Shown piece after piece: positions 26,701 through 38,006 of a stretch of DNA of 64,000 nucleotides. The notes under the pieces were generated by a model. It did no database searches, was not told the origin of the DNA, and saw nothing but the letters and a program-made list of their open reading frames with translations. Numbering within the stretch: position 1 is the first letter of the stretch; each line of letters begins with the position of its first letter. This DNA is from Certhia americana. Its lineage: Eukaryota > Chordata > Aves > Passeriformes > Certhiidae. The stretch lies in the NCBI GenBank assembly GCA_018697195.1, contig CM031864.1:25120086-25184085 (forward strand), read 5' to 3'. Made by a program: the position numbers and the translations under genes.

Positions 26701-29700
26701 TTCCTAAGGTTAAATTCCATTCCAATCCCCATGGTCACTGGTGACTGACCATTCTTCTGGGTATCCCTTGTCTTTTTGTCAAGAAAAGCACTATTTCACC
26801 CATAGGCAGACTTTCATCTCTTCTCCTTGAAGAGATTTGTTTTCTGAAGGGGGTGACAGGAGACTGGCACCCTACTCAATCAGTCTGGGACCCTGCATAG
26901 GGATAAGGAACAGCAGTAGATTTTCTGTGCAGTTCTTCAGAGACAGGTTATACCAAAGCAGTCTCAGGGAGGGTTGGGCAAGAAATTCAGCCTTCTCCAC
27001 ATCATCCTGTGAATCTGTCCTGGCTTTCCCCTCACCTCTCCTTATTGTTTAGCAACAGAAGAAGCTGGTGAGAAGACTTCACTTCACAGAGGTCTTTGGA
27101 CTTGAAAAAAAGAAATATAGTTGAATGTTGTGATAACAAATAACACAGAATTGCATATTGCCACTGCCCTTCACTGGTTTGAGAATGGCCAGAATGTTTT
27201 TATACCATTTTTAACCAAACAGCCTCTCTACAGCCTCTCACTGGGATGTGTAAGTTTTTGAACTGGACATTGAATCTGAATTTCTAGGACCATAATAGTC
27301 TCCATTGTCCAGACATTATGATGAAAAGTACATTTTTTCATTCTGTTTAAGCATGCATAAATAACAGCCAAATGGTGTGTCATATATTAACACATTTCAA
27401 TGGAAACATTTATTCTGACTTGTCCCCAGACCATCTAAACTTACCTGGAATGAACTCTTAGGTGATTTGCAACTTTAAACCACCTTGAGTTTCTATTATG
27501 ACTTTGTGGAAGATTTGCTTTTCAATGCCTCCTGTTGCCATCCCAGTTCCTCTCTCTGTGTCTAACCTACAGAGATGATTAAGACAAAACTGCTGGCAAT
27601 ATTGTCCCTGCCTTTTTGTAGGGAACATCCTTCTTTCTACTAACTTTTTCCTTCTTCCTCACACACAGAACCCTTTGAGCAGCCTAGAGAGCAAGGGACT
27701 TTGTTTTGATAACAGAGAACCCTTTTTTCAGGTACTGCCGAAGTGGGAGCATTTTCACAGATCTGCAAGTCGAAAATGACAAGGAAGAAGGACAGATACA
27801 CAAAACGAAGGAGAGAAAGAAAGATGAGACTTCTGATATGTTTATTGAGAGGAAACTCCCAAAAATGATGAGGAAATTACTGTCTTCCTAAACACCATCA
27901 AATTGCCCCAAGGGTAGATTCACCTTACATGGCTTAGACATCAGGACATAGGTGCCTGTGCTCTTTGCCAGTTATCCCAGCAAAACACGCCTCTGGAAGG
28001 TCATTCACGTCATTTCAACACAAACCAGCCTTTGGAAGTCCTTATTTCCCTTCACTGACTCTAAAAGGATCCACGAAGGACTTGCTGCAGCACAGATATC
28101 TGACTCTGAGATGTCAAGAGAGGGCAGGCAAATCCTAACCCACAGCTCTGTATCATCACCTATATGTAAAAGCTATGATGAAAATGCATTAATCACATAT
28201 CCTTAGAAGTTGTGAAATTCCATGTAATAGTTCCCTTATGAACCCTAACACACACTTTCTGTCAGCTTAATGTTTGCTGTAAAGGTATGTAGCAACGACT
28301 GCTCCAGAAGAGCTCAGTGTTTTGGACCAAGTTACAGTTTCTAAGGGATTCATAACTTTACCTTGATTTGAATGCAATTAAATTCTCTGCCATAATAGCA
28401 GCATAATAACAAGAATATCTTTTCTTTATTTCCTCAGCTTGGAAATCAAAAGGGAATAACACACATTGGTGCACAAGGAAACAGACCTTCAATTCCATAC
28501 AGACAGCAGTATTCTCAAGTCAGTGTGTTCTCCTTTCTGCTTTGAAAAGGGATGCAGGAAAACCCAAGTATATTTTTAATGCCCACTTCCAGTGCATGAA
28601 AAGGGCGAAGCTGTGCCAGCAGTTAGAACATGGACTCAGCCATGGCTTGTAGCTTTTCATCTCAGCCCACTCTGGGCTTTAGACTACTTATTGAATCCCT
28701 GTTTGCCTGCCTGAGATGTTGATCTGATACTTGATCTGATAAAAGCTGTGTACAGGTTTAAGTTTGCACATGACCCACAGTCCCTTGCTGTGATGCTGAC
28801 AAATGCCCAGGGTAGAGCACCGATGATGTCTTCACCCGAGTCAGCTCTACCACTCAAAGCCATCCTTCAACTAGTTATGAACTTAGAATGTTGTTTGCTG
28901 GTTTTTTTGTTCATTTGGGGGGTTTTTTTTGTGCATAAAATACACAAAAGAATCCCCAAATTCTTCACTACTGTTATAGTCACCAGTTTTTGCTCTATGT
29001 TCTTGCAAGCAGTGTTTTCACGAGCCCCTGAAAGACTGATTGACATAAAATTTAACAGTTTTTATCTCCTAGTGTAGGAGATACAGTTGAGATCTTATAC
29101 CGACAAGTAAACTGCTGTTATTGTATTCCAGCACCCTGCCAAGGAACAATTACATGGCCACTCTTATCTCCTATCACACCAACCCAACCCTTCCCCAGAT
29201 AACCAGACAAGGAAGTGCAACATCCCTGTAGGAAGGATGGCTTCCCAGGAACCCTTCCCATTGGAGCCAAGGCCTTAGCAGGTTCCCTTGAGGCATTTGC
29301 TACAGGAGCACATCCACATGGATGTGCTCTGTGATCACCAGCAGCCTGTAGGGATCGGTAGGGCAGAGCCCAAAGCAGTGTGGTACAGAGGGTGTCTGAG
29401 TGGGACAGGTTCTCTTCTTGTCACTTAGAACTCTAACTTAAAACTAGGCTTTAACTTAAAACTGTGTATATTCCTGAGGGAGGTGAGGAGTGGGAGTGGT
29501 TCTGTGCTTTGCAAACACCTGTGCCAGAGAAGAAATCACCAGTAAGCAGCATCCTTCCCAAAAGGAGACACCTGCCTTTCCCCAGGAGGAGGTAGAACAG
29601 CTCACACAAGTGTTCTCTGTACAATTTAGTGTCAGAATGAGCTGTGTTAAAGCATAAGAGCCTTAAAGAGAAAGTCATGCAAGCCTAACTGGTACTGAGA

Positions 29701-29954
29701 AACAAATGTGCAACCCAGAAGAAAATGTTCTTGGCTTTTTTGGTGCTAACTCAGTAACAAGCATAACCCAGCCTGTGCTTTGGATCTAATTCTGCACCTT
29801 GAAAGTCAGAGGGACCTTCTGCTGGTGACCTGACAGTACCCAATCCTCACTTGCCACTCTTTCCCTGGGTTTTCAGACCATACATTGTCTGTTTAGAGAA
29901 GTGGCATAATGAAAGGGGGAGGGGTTCTGGTGAACTGGACCTTCAGGCACACAA
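20758..29954. other. Long non-coding stretch, no gene recognised
   Basis: 9.2 kb with no repeat I can classify. It includes a 13-base T-run followed by CCAG (24418-24434) and a short (CA)7 at 26182-26195. Open frames are all under 145 codons and overlap on both strands (for example 21500-21931 plus and 21545-21925 minus). A lysine/glutamate-rich frame at 27706-27891 preceded by a polypyrimidine-AG is discussed as a weak exon candidate. Confidence 0.5.
26182..26195. repeat. (CA)7 microsatellite
   Basis: Seven CA units followed by GAGACG. Short and of low variability potential. Confidence 0.9.
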
Positions 29955-30035
29955 ATAAAAGTCGATCTTGGGAGTTGGACTTGATGATCCTCGTGGGCCC
30001 CTTCCAGCTCAGGGTATTTCATGATTCTGTGATCT
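29955..30035 (+). mobile_element. Short CR1 LINE 3' fragment, plus strand
   Basis: Sense CR1 end: GGGAGTTGGACTTGATGATC, CTCGTGGGCCCCTTCCAGC, TCAGGGTATTTCATGATTC and TGTGATC. Only the last 70-80 bp of the element are present, which is typical of heavy 5' truncation. Confidence 0.9.
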
Positions 30036-33000
30036 TTGCAGATTTACCTTATTATAGCACAGGCACATGGCCTATGATTCCAGTCCCAGCATGAAGCACA
30101 TTTCAGGATAAACCCCCAGTGTACTAACTTAGGCAGTATCTGTGCTGCATCCAAACGTTGAACAGTTGACAAAGTTCCTGCTTATTCTTTCCTTTCTCAG
30201 CCCTTGCCTGAAATTAACAGACAGCTTTGCTAAACTGTTTATTTGGCATTAGGACCTCAGGACCTTTTCTTCTTGTTTATACAGCTTCCAAAATGTGGGT
30301 GGTTTATTGGAGGGCTTATCTACCTATTTTATCTTATCTTTCCTAATTGCAAGATCAGAAATAAAGAGAATAATTGAATCTGCAGAGTAAATAAACAAGC
30401 ACTGCACATAAAACTGGGATCAGTAAAGATTGCCTGAAAATTCCCAGGTGTATCTGTAGGTTTCTCCTACAGCTGGGCTTGCTTTGTGTCCCAGGATTTT
30501 AATGTAGACCCTGTTCTGTGATGATGAAGTTGTGAAACAGAAAACTCTGGAGAATTATGCAGTGTTAAGAGACACAGAATAATCCTTGATTCTTTTAAAA
30601 TATTTCATTCTCCTTTTTGCCCTCTGAACAGGTGTAGTGCTGGATGAGGTAAATAAGAGCAGTTCCTACTTCCAAGGGCATTATTTCTCCAGAGATAATT
30701 ATTTATTGGTTAAAATGCATTCTCTTATATGCCCAGAATTTGCAATCCATGTTTTTCTGTATTGCAGATTAACATCCATTTCCATTTTAATGATGACAGT
30801 GAATGCAACAAGCAGGGCCAGACTGTGCAAAACAAACGTCTGCTAATTTGTAGTCTTTTAAATATGTAAAGCTAGTCTTTGATGTTAATACACCATTAAA
30901 AAGGAGCTGGGAAGTTCACACGTCTGTTCCTGTGTCACTTGTCAAGCAGCAGAACAGCTCAAAGAGCAGCTTGTTGGTTTGCAGCATCAAATTCACCTCA
31001 AAAACTTTGGTATCTTGTAAAAAATTTTGGTACCTGACATCTTCAAATTTTATAGAACATGCAAAATCCATGGGAGGAAACTGCATCTGCAGGTCTCTTG
31101 CCTTTCTGTGCCCTTTCTCCTTTCTCCAGCAGCACCAGCAAAGTGGACCACGTGAGCCTGACTGATTCTCCAGAAGTCCTTGGGGATGGAGGAATAGCTA
31201 CATCACCCAGGCAGTCCGAGTCCATGCACACTGACCATATTTTCCAGCCCTGGGGATAATGTTTACAAAAATCTTTGAATATTAGCACAGTTATGAAATA
31301 GTTCAATGTTTTGGGACTTAAACGGAAAATTAATTTGTCATTGTGGGGTTTAATTTTAGCCAGGATCAAGGTGATAACAATTAATCAAAATCCTTAAACT
31401 GTTCCTGGCAGCAGCTTCTGCAGCATTTTATTTTTTTCTTCTGAACTCCTTTTAATGTGAAAAATGTGCATCATTTTCACTTATTCTTCTATAAGGTGAG
31501 CCATGACTGCTCTAATTTCTCCCATTTCTGAAGTGAAGAGCTTCACTGAAGTATCAGGAAATCATCAGTGCCTTTCAGAAAATAAACCAGGGTAACTTAG
31601 GCATTTGAAACAGTGCTCAGCTTGAAACATAGACAGTTGTGCTGATAGCAGCTACCTGATCCAAGTAATGGTCTATTTTTCACCCATTACAAGTAGGACA
31701 CAGGTAAAACACATATACTTTTGGCACAGACAAGTGAACTGCATTCCCATTTTTAGGGGAAGACAGACAGATCCTCATTAGCATTGCTGTATTGATGTAA
31801 CTGAGGCAACGTGTGAGGCATGCACACACTGATTACACTGCAGTACTGTGATGAAAGACAAATTTTTTTCTCATCATAAATAGGCCAAATTGGTGTTTCT
31901 ACACCACTATTTTACCTGCTATCATAAGGGGCTTGTTCTTTTCTTTTGGCACAAAGGTGGAGCTGCTTTCAAAAGAAGACAACCAGGTACAAGCCATTGA
32001 CTTTCCATACTCAATTATACCCTCATCTTTCCTCTTTCTGAGAGTTTTGTGGGGCTTATTATTATAAAAATAATGATAATTTTATCTTTGCAAATATTTG
32101 TCTCTGGCTACTTTTAGTCCATGACTCTCTCAGATCTAAGTCAATTCATTCCCACAGCAGCAGGAGAACTGAAGCAGGAAGCAAATTTCTGTTCTCATGT
32201 ACAAAAAAAGTCAGGATAAAATTTGTCCTCTTATTGCAGGAATGACCCCCAGCACTTGGTTTTGATAGTAAACCCATAATTTATTTGTGAGTTAATAAAC
32301 TAATACCTGGTTTGAGCATCACTAGGCAGGGACAGAGCACCAGGCACAGCTGATGGGCCTTACTCTTAGTACTAAAATTGTCCTAGATATCAGAAAATGC
32401 TTACACTGTTTTTAATTTTTGAGCTTCTAAAAATAACTCTCCGGTATGCACAGTCTCATGGCAGAAATGAGTGAAACAAACACGAGAAATCAGGGAAATA
32501 ACTATTTTCTGCTTTTAGATATATCATTGACTACGTGAGAGTGGCAGACAAAGACTCCATCAACAAATTTGTGCATAAGGAAATGGATTTTCATGTAAAT
32601 AATTATTATGGATGTTAACTAGCTACACACATCATCAGGAAAACATCACAGAGGTTTGTTTGTGGAGGCTAAATCAAATATGTTTGTTTCATGCTGTTCT
32701 TTTATGGTCATTTTTACTGAAAGCACAGTTTGTAGAGGCATAGCAATCATATATGTTTCACTCTAAAAGCACCATGTTTCTTTGGAAACAGTATCAGGCT
32801 CTCTGCAGAAAAACAAAGTTGGTGAAACTTCATAGTTGTCAACCTAGAATTGAAAATATTCCCTCTTCTGGAATGTCTTGATGTTGTTTATGTGCACCTT
32901 TCTGGTAGTGATTTCCAGTGCAGTGAAAAATAATTAATTGCTAGAAAGTTGGAGGTGGAAATGACTTCAAATGGGATTTTGCCAAGGATTTGGCAAACTG

Positions 33001-33535
33001 TAATTCATTTCAACATTTTCATCATGGTGAAGGAAAAATGTCCTTAGATGAAAACTTATCTGCCTGGATTATTGGATGATGCTAAAACTGTAAGTGATGA
33101 AAAGGATGTAGGCTTGTTGGAGTCTTTTTACTTCACGTGGTAGCGTTTCCTGGCAGGAAAAGTCTGAGACAGCTTTTATAACCCAATCTTCAAAGAGGCC
33201 TCACCTCCATCTCCAGTTTCTCGGTTGTTTTCATGGAAAACTCTGCCTCTGCAAACAGAAGAACACAGGTTTCCAATGAAAATTTGAGTGCATGGTGCCA
33301 TAGAGCTGATAGGCATTACATTCCTGGGAAAACAACTTTAATGCTAAGGAAGAAAAGCACTCTGCTGTCCCCCTGCTGAGTGGGACATGGACACCAAAGG
33401 CACAGGGGGCTGTGTTTGAGGTCCACACAAATATCTCAAGGTGCCAAGAGGATGGTGCTAGACTCTTTTCTGTGGTGCTCAGTGACAGGACAAGGAGCAA
33501 TGGACAAAAACTGAAACACAAGAAGTTTAACAACA
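30036..33535. other. Non-coding stretch, no gene recognised
   Basis: 3.5 kb of AT-rich DNA immediately upstream of the CR1 pair and CpG island. Open frames are short. Nothing looks like an exon, RNA gene or classifiable repeat. A distal regulatory role for the promoter to the right is possible, but nothing in the sequence demonstrates it. Confidence 0.5.
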
Positions 33536-33830
33536 TGGAACCATGGATTATCCAGAGCTGGAAGGACCTACATCCAGTCCAGCTCCTGGCCCTGCCCAGA
33601 CACTCCAACAATCCCTGTGCATCCCTGAGAGCATTGTCCAAATGCTCCTGGAGCTCTGGCAGCCTTGGGACTGTGCCCATTCCCTGGGGAGCCTGGGCAG
33701 TGCCCACCACCCTCTGGGGGAAGAATCTTTCCCTCATCTCCAGCTTGACCCTGCCCTGGCCCAGCTGCAGCCATTCCCTGGGTCCTGGCCCAGGGCACAG
33801 AGAGCAGAGATTGGAGCTGCCACTCCACTT
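33536..33830 (-). mobile_element. CR1 LINE 3' region, minus strand (left arm of inverted pair)
   Basis: The plus strand reads ATTATCCAGAGCTGGAAGG, CCAGTCCAGCTCCTGGCC, GAGAGCATTGTCCAAATGC, CCCTGGGGAGCCTGGGCAGTG, CCACCCTCTGGGGGAAGAAT and on to GGCCCAGGGCACAGAGAGC. The 3' tail is at the left and the truncated 5' side at the right, where it meets a plus-strand CR1. Its length gives a 250-codon minus-strand open frame (33231-33983) that runs across repeat and flank and is not a gene. Confidence 0.93.
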
Positions 33831-33831
33831 C

Positions 33832-34026
33832 CATGGGGAAGAACTTCTTTCCAAGGAGGGTGGCAGAGCCCTGGAACAGCTGCCCAGGGAAGGTGTGGAG
33901 TCCCCAACCCTGAAATGTCCCAAACCCACCTGTATCACCTGCTGCGGGTCACCCTGCCTTGGTGAGAGGTTGGAAAGCATCATCTCCAGAGGTCCCTTCC
34001 TAACCCCACCGATTCCACTATTCTGT
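33832..34026 (+). mobile_element. CR1 LINE 3' fragment, plus strand (right arm of inverted pair)
   Basis: Sense CR1 blocks: GAAGAACTTCTTTCCAAGG, CAGAGCCCTGGAACAGCTG, CCCAGGGAAGGTGTGGAGTC, GAGAGGTTGGAAAGCATC, ATCTCCAGAGGTCCCTTCC and the terminal CGATTCCACTATTCTG. Its 5' truncation abuts the 5' truncation of the minus-strand copy, and its tail touches the start of the CpG island. Confidence 0.93.
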
Positions 34027-34098
34027 ATTTGTGCATCTGTGACCTCACGGAGCGCCTGCTGCCTCCCCGCTCAGAGCCGCTGCCCTGCGACACCGGGG

Positions 34099-34382
34099 GT
34101 CCGTGTGCGGGACGAGCGGGGCCGGTCCCGCCCGGTTCGTATGCGGGACGAGCGGTGCCGGTACCGCCGGGGTCCGTGTGCGGGACGAGCGGGGCCGGTC
34201 CCGCCCGGTTCGTATGCGGGACGAGCGGTGCCGGTACCGCCGAGGTCCGTGTGCGGGACGAGCGGGGCCGGTACCGCCGGGGGTCCGTGTGCGGTACCAG
34301 CGGGGCCGGTACCGCCGGGGTCCGTGTGCGGGACGAGCGGGGCCGGTACCGCCGGGGTCCGTGTGCGGTACCAGCGGTGCCC
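34099..34382. repeat. GC-rich minisatellite, 8 units of 36-38 bp
   Basis: Units start at 34099, 34135, 34172, 34208, 34245, 34283, 34320 and 34357. The core is GTCCGTGTGCGGGACGAGCG followed by a GGCCGGTACCGCC-type segment. Units 2 and 4 use a GTTCGTATGCGG variant, and units 6 and 8 use GCGGTACCAGCGG. Units 1+2 and 3+4 form a 73-bp dimer that is almost identical between copies, showing duplication of a two-unit block. Each unit carries about seven CpGs. Because periods vary between 36, 37 and 38, a reading frame is not conserved across units. This argues against a coding role even though frames stay open on both strands. Confidence 0.95.
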
Positions 34383-34429
34383 GCCGCCTCACAGCCCGGC
34401 GGAGCGGGCGGCTCCTCCCCGCGGTGACG

Positions 34430-34470
34430 GCCCCGCGCCCGCCCCGCCCCGCCCCGCCCCGCCCGCTCCC
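34430..34470 (+). promoter_or_regulatory. Stacked GC boxes (GCCCC)n
   Basis: Five consecutive GCCCC units (from 34441) within a CGCGCCC...GCCCGCTCCCC context. These are overlapping binding sites of the Sp1/KLF class by established motif knowledge. They lie 140-180 bp upstream of the splice donor, so transcription probably starts between here and about 34560. The complementary strand could form a G-quadruplex. Confidence 0.75.
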
Positions 34471-34610
34471 CGAGAGGCCGCTCGGCTCCGCTCGGCTCCG
34501 CTCGGCTCCGCTCCGGTCCCCGTCGCCGCCGCACCCCGCTCGGGAGCCGCAGCCGCCCGCGCCGCTGTCCACTCCGGCCCGGGGGAGCCGCTCCGAGCGC
34601 GGCTGCAGAG
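34470..34610 (+). other. Candidate non-coding first exon (5' UTR)
   Basis: The segment from just downstream of the GC boxes to the donor GCTGCAGAG|GTGAGCGCC at 34610/34611. It contains no ATG on the plus strand, so if it is exon 1 it is entirely 5' untranslated and the start codon lies in a later exon. The 5' end is only a guess from GC-box spacing. It includes the 10-bp triplication and a proline/arginine-biased open frame that I treat as incidental. A second usable donor (CTAAAG|GTGAGA after 35609) could serve an alternative, longer or downstream first exon. Confidence 0.5.
34481..34510. repeat. 10-bp perfect triplication in the promoter
   Basis: Three exact tandem copies of CTCGGCTCCG, then a partial fourth (CTCCGG). 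It sits inside the candidate first exon/core promoter and is likely length-polymorphic. Confidence 0.93.
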
Positions 34611-35320
34611 GTGAGCGCCCGGAGCCGGGGCAGCGCGGGACAGGGGCCGGGGAGAACCAACCCCCCCCATCCCCCGCGGGGCCGCTCCCGCCGCTGCTTC
34701 CCCGCTCCCCTTTCCGTTCCCTTATTGCTCGTATCCCGACCCCCCCTCGCCGCCGCCTCCGGGCGATGTTTTATTCATGGGCCGGCGGGCTTTGTGCGGA
34801 GCGGGCTCGCCGGGAGTGCCGGAGCCGCGGCAGCAGCGGGGAAATGGCTGCGGGTGGGCGGCTCGGAGCCCCCCCCGGCCCGGCAGCGCCGGGGCCATCG
34901 CGCCCGGGGGGCTCGGCTGCGGCTCCGCGGACGGGGCGGCAGCGAGCGCTGCAAGCCGCTCTCCGGCGGCTTGGATGCGTGTAGCTGTGTGTCGATGTCT
35001 GTATCTATTTATCTATGTTCTTTTTCGATGTTCGGCAGCAGCGTATTACAACACCGACCGCTCGTGCGCCGGGCGGCACTTACACCATCACCGAGTTAAC
35101 TGTAGATGTCAGACTGTGCTTGCTCTGGGGTGATGTCAGATTGGTAATAACGCGCAGAAATGGGAATTCGGTGCGGGCAGAGCGCGATGGAGACGGCACG
35201 GAGCCAGCTGGCGCGGACAGAGCCGGCGGAGCCGCTGTGTTCCCCGGCGCAGGGCCTGCTGCGGGGGCAGTGCCCCGGCACGGGCGGAGCGTGGGGGCAC
35301 TGCGATAATTAGCAATTATT

Positions 35321-38006
35321 TGTGGGTAGCTGCGGACTCGGAGGAGCAGATATTTATGCCTGGAGCAGAGATACTTGGCTGGTCTTGCCTTACAAAGGTA
35401 TTCAGGCGTGTTTTGGTGAGAGAGTCGGCTGATGCCTGTCTTGTCTGCCAGTTGTGCCATAAGTCAACCTCCTCGGGTATCATCAGTCCAGAGGAGGAAT
35501 TCTGTTGTGTGCTGTGGAAAGCTGGCTGTGATCAATAGGCAGTGTTATGTTAGCTCTTGATACCGCCTCTTGATTTCTCCCAAGCTGATAATGGACCAGT
35601 GAACTAAAGGTGAGAGATGCTGAAACACGTCCCTCACCTTATTCGGTTCCCATTCACCTGCCCTTTCCCTATGCCCTGGTTTGTTGGATTTCATGGGAAA
35701 AATTCTGGTTCTGAGTGTGTTCAGAGAAATTTGTGTTTTGATTTTGCTTGTCTGACTTGCTGTTTAATGATAGCTGTGAAGCTGAAGAGCCTGTGCCCAG
35801 GTTTTGGGGGTATTTGCCCTTCTGTACAAGTGAAGTTAACCGATACTGCTTGATGCTGTTTAACCTTTTATTATCTTAGGTGTCGTATGATGAGGCAGCT
35901 TGAGTTGTTTAAGGCTTTGTGATGATGCAATGCAATGATAATTATAAATCTTCTCATTGTCTGAAGAATCTTTAAATACTACTTTGTCTTGGGAGGTACC
36001 TCATGTGTGTTTATTCCCAAGATGTGCAGACATGGATGAACAGGGTTTGATATTAATCACCTTCATTTTGGGGTGGGAAGGTGGGAGCAGTTTGGCACAG
36101 GTGCTTTAAGTTGTAATTTATGGGTGTGATGTTATGTGCTAGATAAGCTTTCATAGGCTCTGCCATGTAAATGATGGCCTTTGTTTATATACGTGCGATT
36201 ACATGTTTTGAAAATCCACGCTGTATAGTTTGCTTGCGAGCCTGCGCCTGAGCTGTGAACAAGATCCAGCAGAATGTGCTTCAGTTGCGCAGTGGAGCTC
36301 AGTGGTTGAGAACATTTTGCTTTGCCTTGTGCTCGCAGCCTGCTCCAGGTGCTCTGTGGCATCTGCATGCTGCGATGTGTGTGGTGGTTGGCTGCGAAAG
36401 CAGTGGCCAGGTGCTTTGTTTATTTTCTTCTTTCTCCATGATCTGGTTTGTTCCGATTTTTAGAAGAAGCAGGGGTGCTGAAATGACTGATTTTAACTAA
36501 TGTGTGCCGGAGAGAGCAGCTTGGTTATTTCAGGCTGCTGTTGTTTGTTATGCAATCAGATTAACAAAGGTTGAAATGATCATTCAGCTTTGGGTAAACA
36601 CGATCTATAGAGCAGTGTGGATTAGGGCAGCTGTTTACATCGGGCAGATCTGCTGCACTTGGCGTGTTGCAAATATTGGATGGAAACAAATGAGTGGACA
36701 TGGTAATGTACTAAATAAATTTCTAGCAATCTCTTTGGGATTATGATGTACTTACTATCGATTGCCTGTGCTCCAGGAGCTTCTGCAGCGCCTTAGGTGC
36801 TGCCTGCATGCATGGGCAAACTTACTTTTGGCTTCATTTAGTTGACAATCCAAGGCCTCATCGAAGGTCTTTGTGCACAGCTGGTGATGCCTGGGGTGCT
36901 CTGTGGGCTCTGGGCTACTGCAGCCCAAAGGTTGGGTCAAGCAAGATGACTGATGCTCAACTGGAAGCTTCCTGAATTAAACAAAAAATACAATTCCAGC
37001 CATGTTTGCTGAAGCTGGCAGCCCCTCAACTAGTCCATTATTAGTTGGCCGTTTCTTGTCGTTGTTGTGGAGGTAGCATTGCTGCAGGAGAGGTTTTCAG
37101 GACGTGTCTCCCTGAATCTTCTCAGCGAGGAGGCGATGATGCACGGGCCATGCCGTGCCATGAAGGTTGGTGCAGGTATCGCCACCGTGCTGGAGGGGAG
37201 ACCCTGCCAGGAGGGACAGGAGCTGAGAGGGGAAGGGGCAGGCTGGGATGTGGGGAAGTGCCTGGAGCGTGGGGAGGAGAGGGAGTTGTTGGTCAGCATG
37301 GAACTCTCCATGTGTGTGTGCAGTGCCTCGCTGGGACCCGCCATCTGCAGCTGCAATGCGGTGGGCTCGCCTGCACTCTGCTGCTCTAGGAGTGCATCTT
37401 GTTCTGAAAATACAGGATGTGATGGCATCAAGTGTTTTGGGGGAAAGGAGGAATAAACAACTCCTGCAGTCAGTTTTCCAGAGGCCTTCATCTTGGTGTA
37501 GAGCCTGAGCCTTCCAATCTTCCTCTCATTCAGGGAAAGGTAAGGGACCCTTGAGGGTGCTGTTTTTCCATCCTCTAGCAGGGGATGGAACAGGATTATA
37601 TTTTGAATAAATGTTCAAAAATAGTCTGGAAAGAGTTTATTATTACTCTTGTTACTTATTTCCTTTGCTGGCTGTGTTTAATTCTATATAAGCAGATACG
37701 TAATTGCAGAGGGATTTCACAGGCACTTGCAAATGTCTATCACTGTGCTACTGGCTGCTCTGTGTGCTGCTCTGTGTACATTTGTGGTAAATGTACACAA
37801 GCACATTTTGGGTACACTAGAATCTAAAGAGGTACTTCAGGGAATAGATAATATTAAGGCTGTGTTGTAGGATGTTCAGAGGAGGCAGTGTGGAATGTGA
37901 TATGAAATCAGTCATGTTAAGACTATTTCTTTTACTTGTATGAGTTTGTTTCAGCTCTGATTTATTAACAAGTTGGGCTCTTGTCATCTTCAATCTTGTG
38001 AATGAA
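35321..38006. other. Intronic-type sequence after the CpG island
   Basis: 2.7 kb, initially with moderate CpG and then CpG-poor. It holds a good donor-like site at 35609/35610 (AAAG|GTGAGA) and an acceptor and donor 6 bases apart at 37533-37540. No exon of recognisable family. The open frames at 37030-37508 overlap on both strands. Confidence 0.5.

Larger units (their letters stand above)
34040..35320 (+). promoter_or_regulatory. CpG island, probable promoter
   Basis: CpG density rises abruptly at about 34040 and falls back by about 35320. In between the sequence is very GC-rich with frequent CGs, unlike both flanks. It contains a minisatellite, tandem GC boxes (CCCCGCCCC type, the Sp1 class by family knowledge), no TATA box that I can see, and a plus-strand splice donor after 34610. 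Together these are the hallmarks of a TATA-less housekeeping or developmental promoter. Rightward direction is inferred from the donor; I saw no comparably good minus-strand donor in the island. A bidirectional promoter cannot be excluded. Several short GC-biased open frames occur (34766-34984, 34777-35133, 35187-35312), none recognised. Confidence 0.85.

Noticed and set aside
33231..33983. 250-codon minus-strand open frame
   Set aside because: It is mostly CR1 sequence of two opposite-orientation elements plus flank. The translation does not match the CR1 reverse transcriptase, because these are non-coding 3' regions.
33412..34614. 400-codon plus-strand open frame ending at the splice donor
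   Set aside because: It starts in flanking sequence, runs through two CR1 fragments and the minisatellite and ends in the TGA formed by the donor GGTGAG. Stop depletion is explained by GC content. Minisatellite periods of 36-38 do not keep frame, and several other frames are open on both strands.
34766..35312. Short open frames with good start contexts inside the CpG island (ATGs at 34766, 34777, 34844 and 35187)
   Set aside because: All lie downstream of the likely donor, hence in the intron. They are Gly/Ala/Arg/Pro-biased by composition and unrecognised. They could matter only if an unspliced or alternative first exon is used.
37585..37827. 80-codon frame with a hydrophobic, membrane-like segment
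   Set aside because: T-rich intronic DNA readily encodes Phe/Leu/Ile/Cys runs. There is no supporting splice structure or family resemblance.
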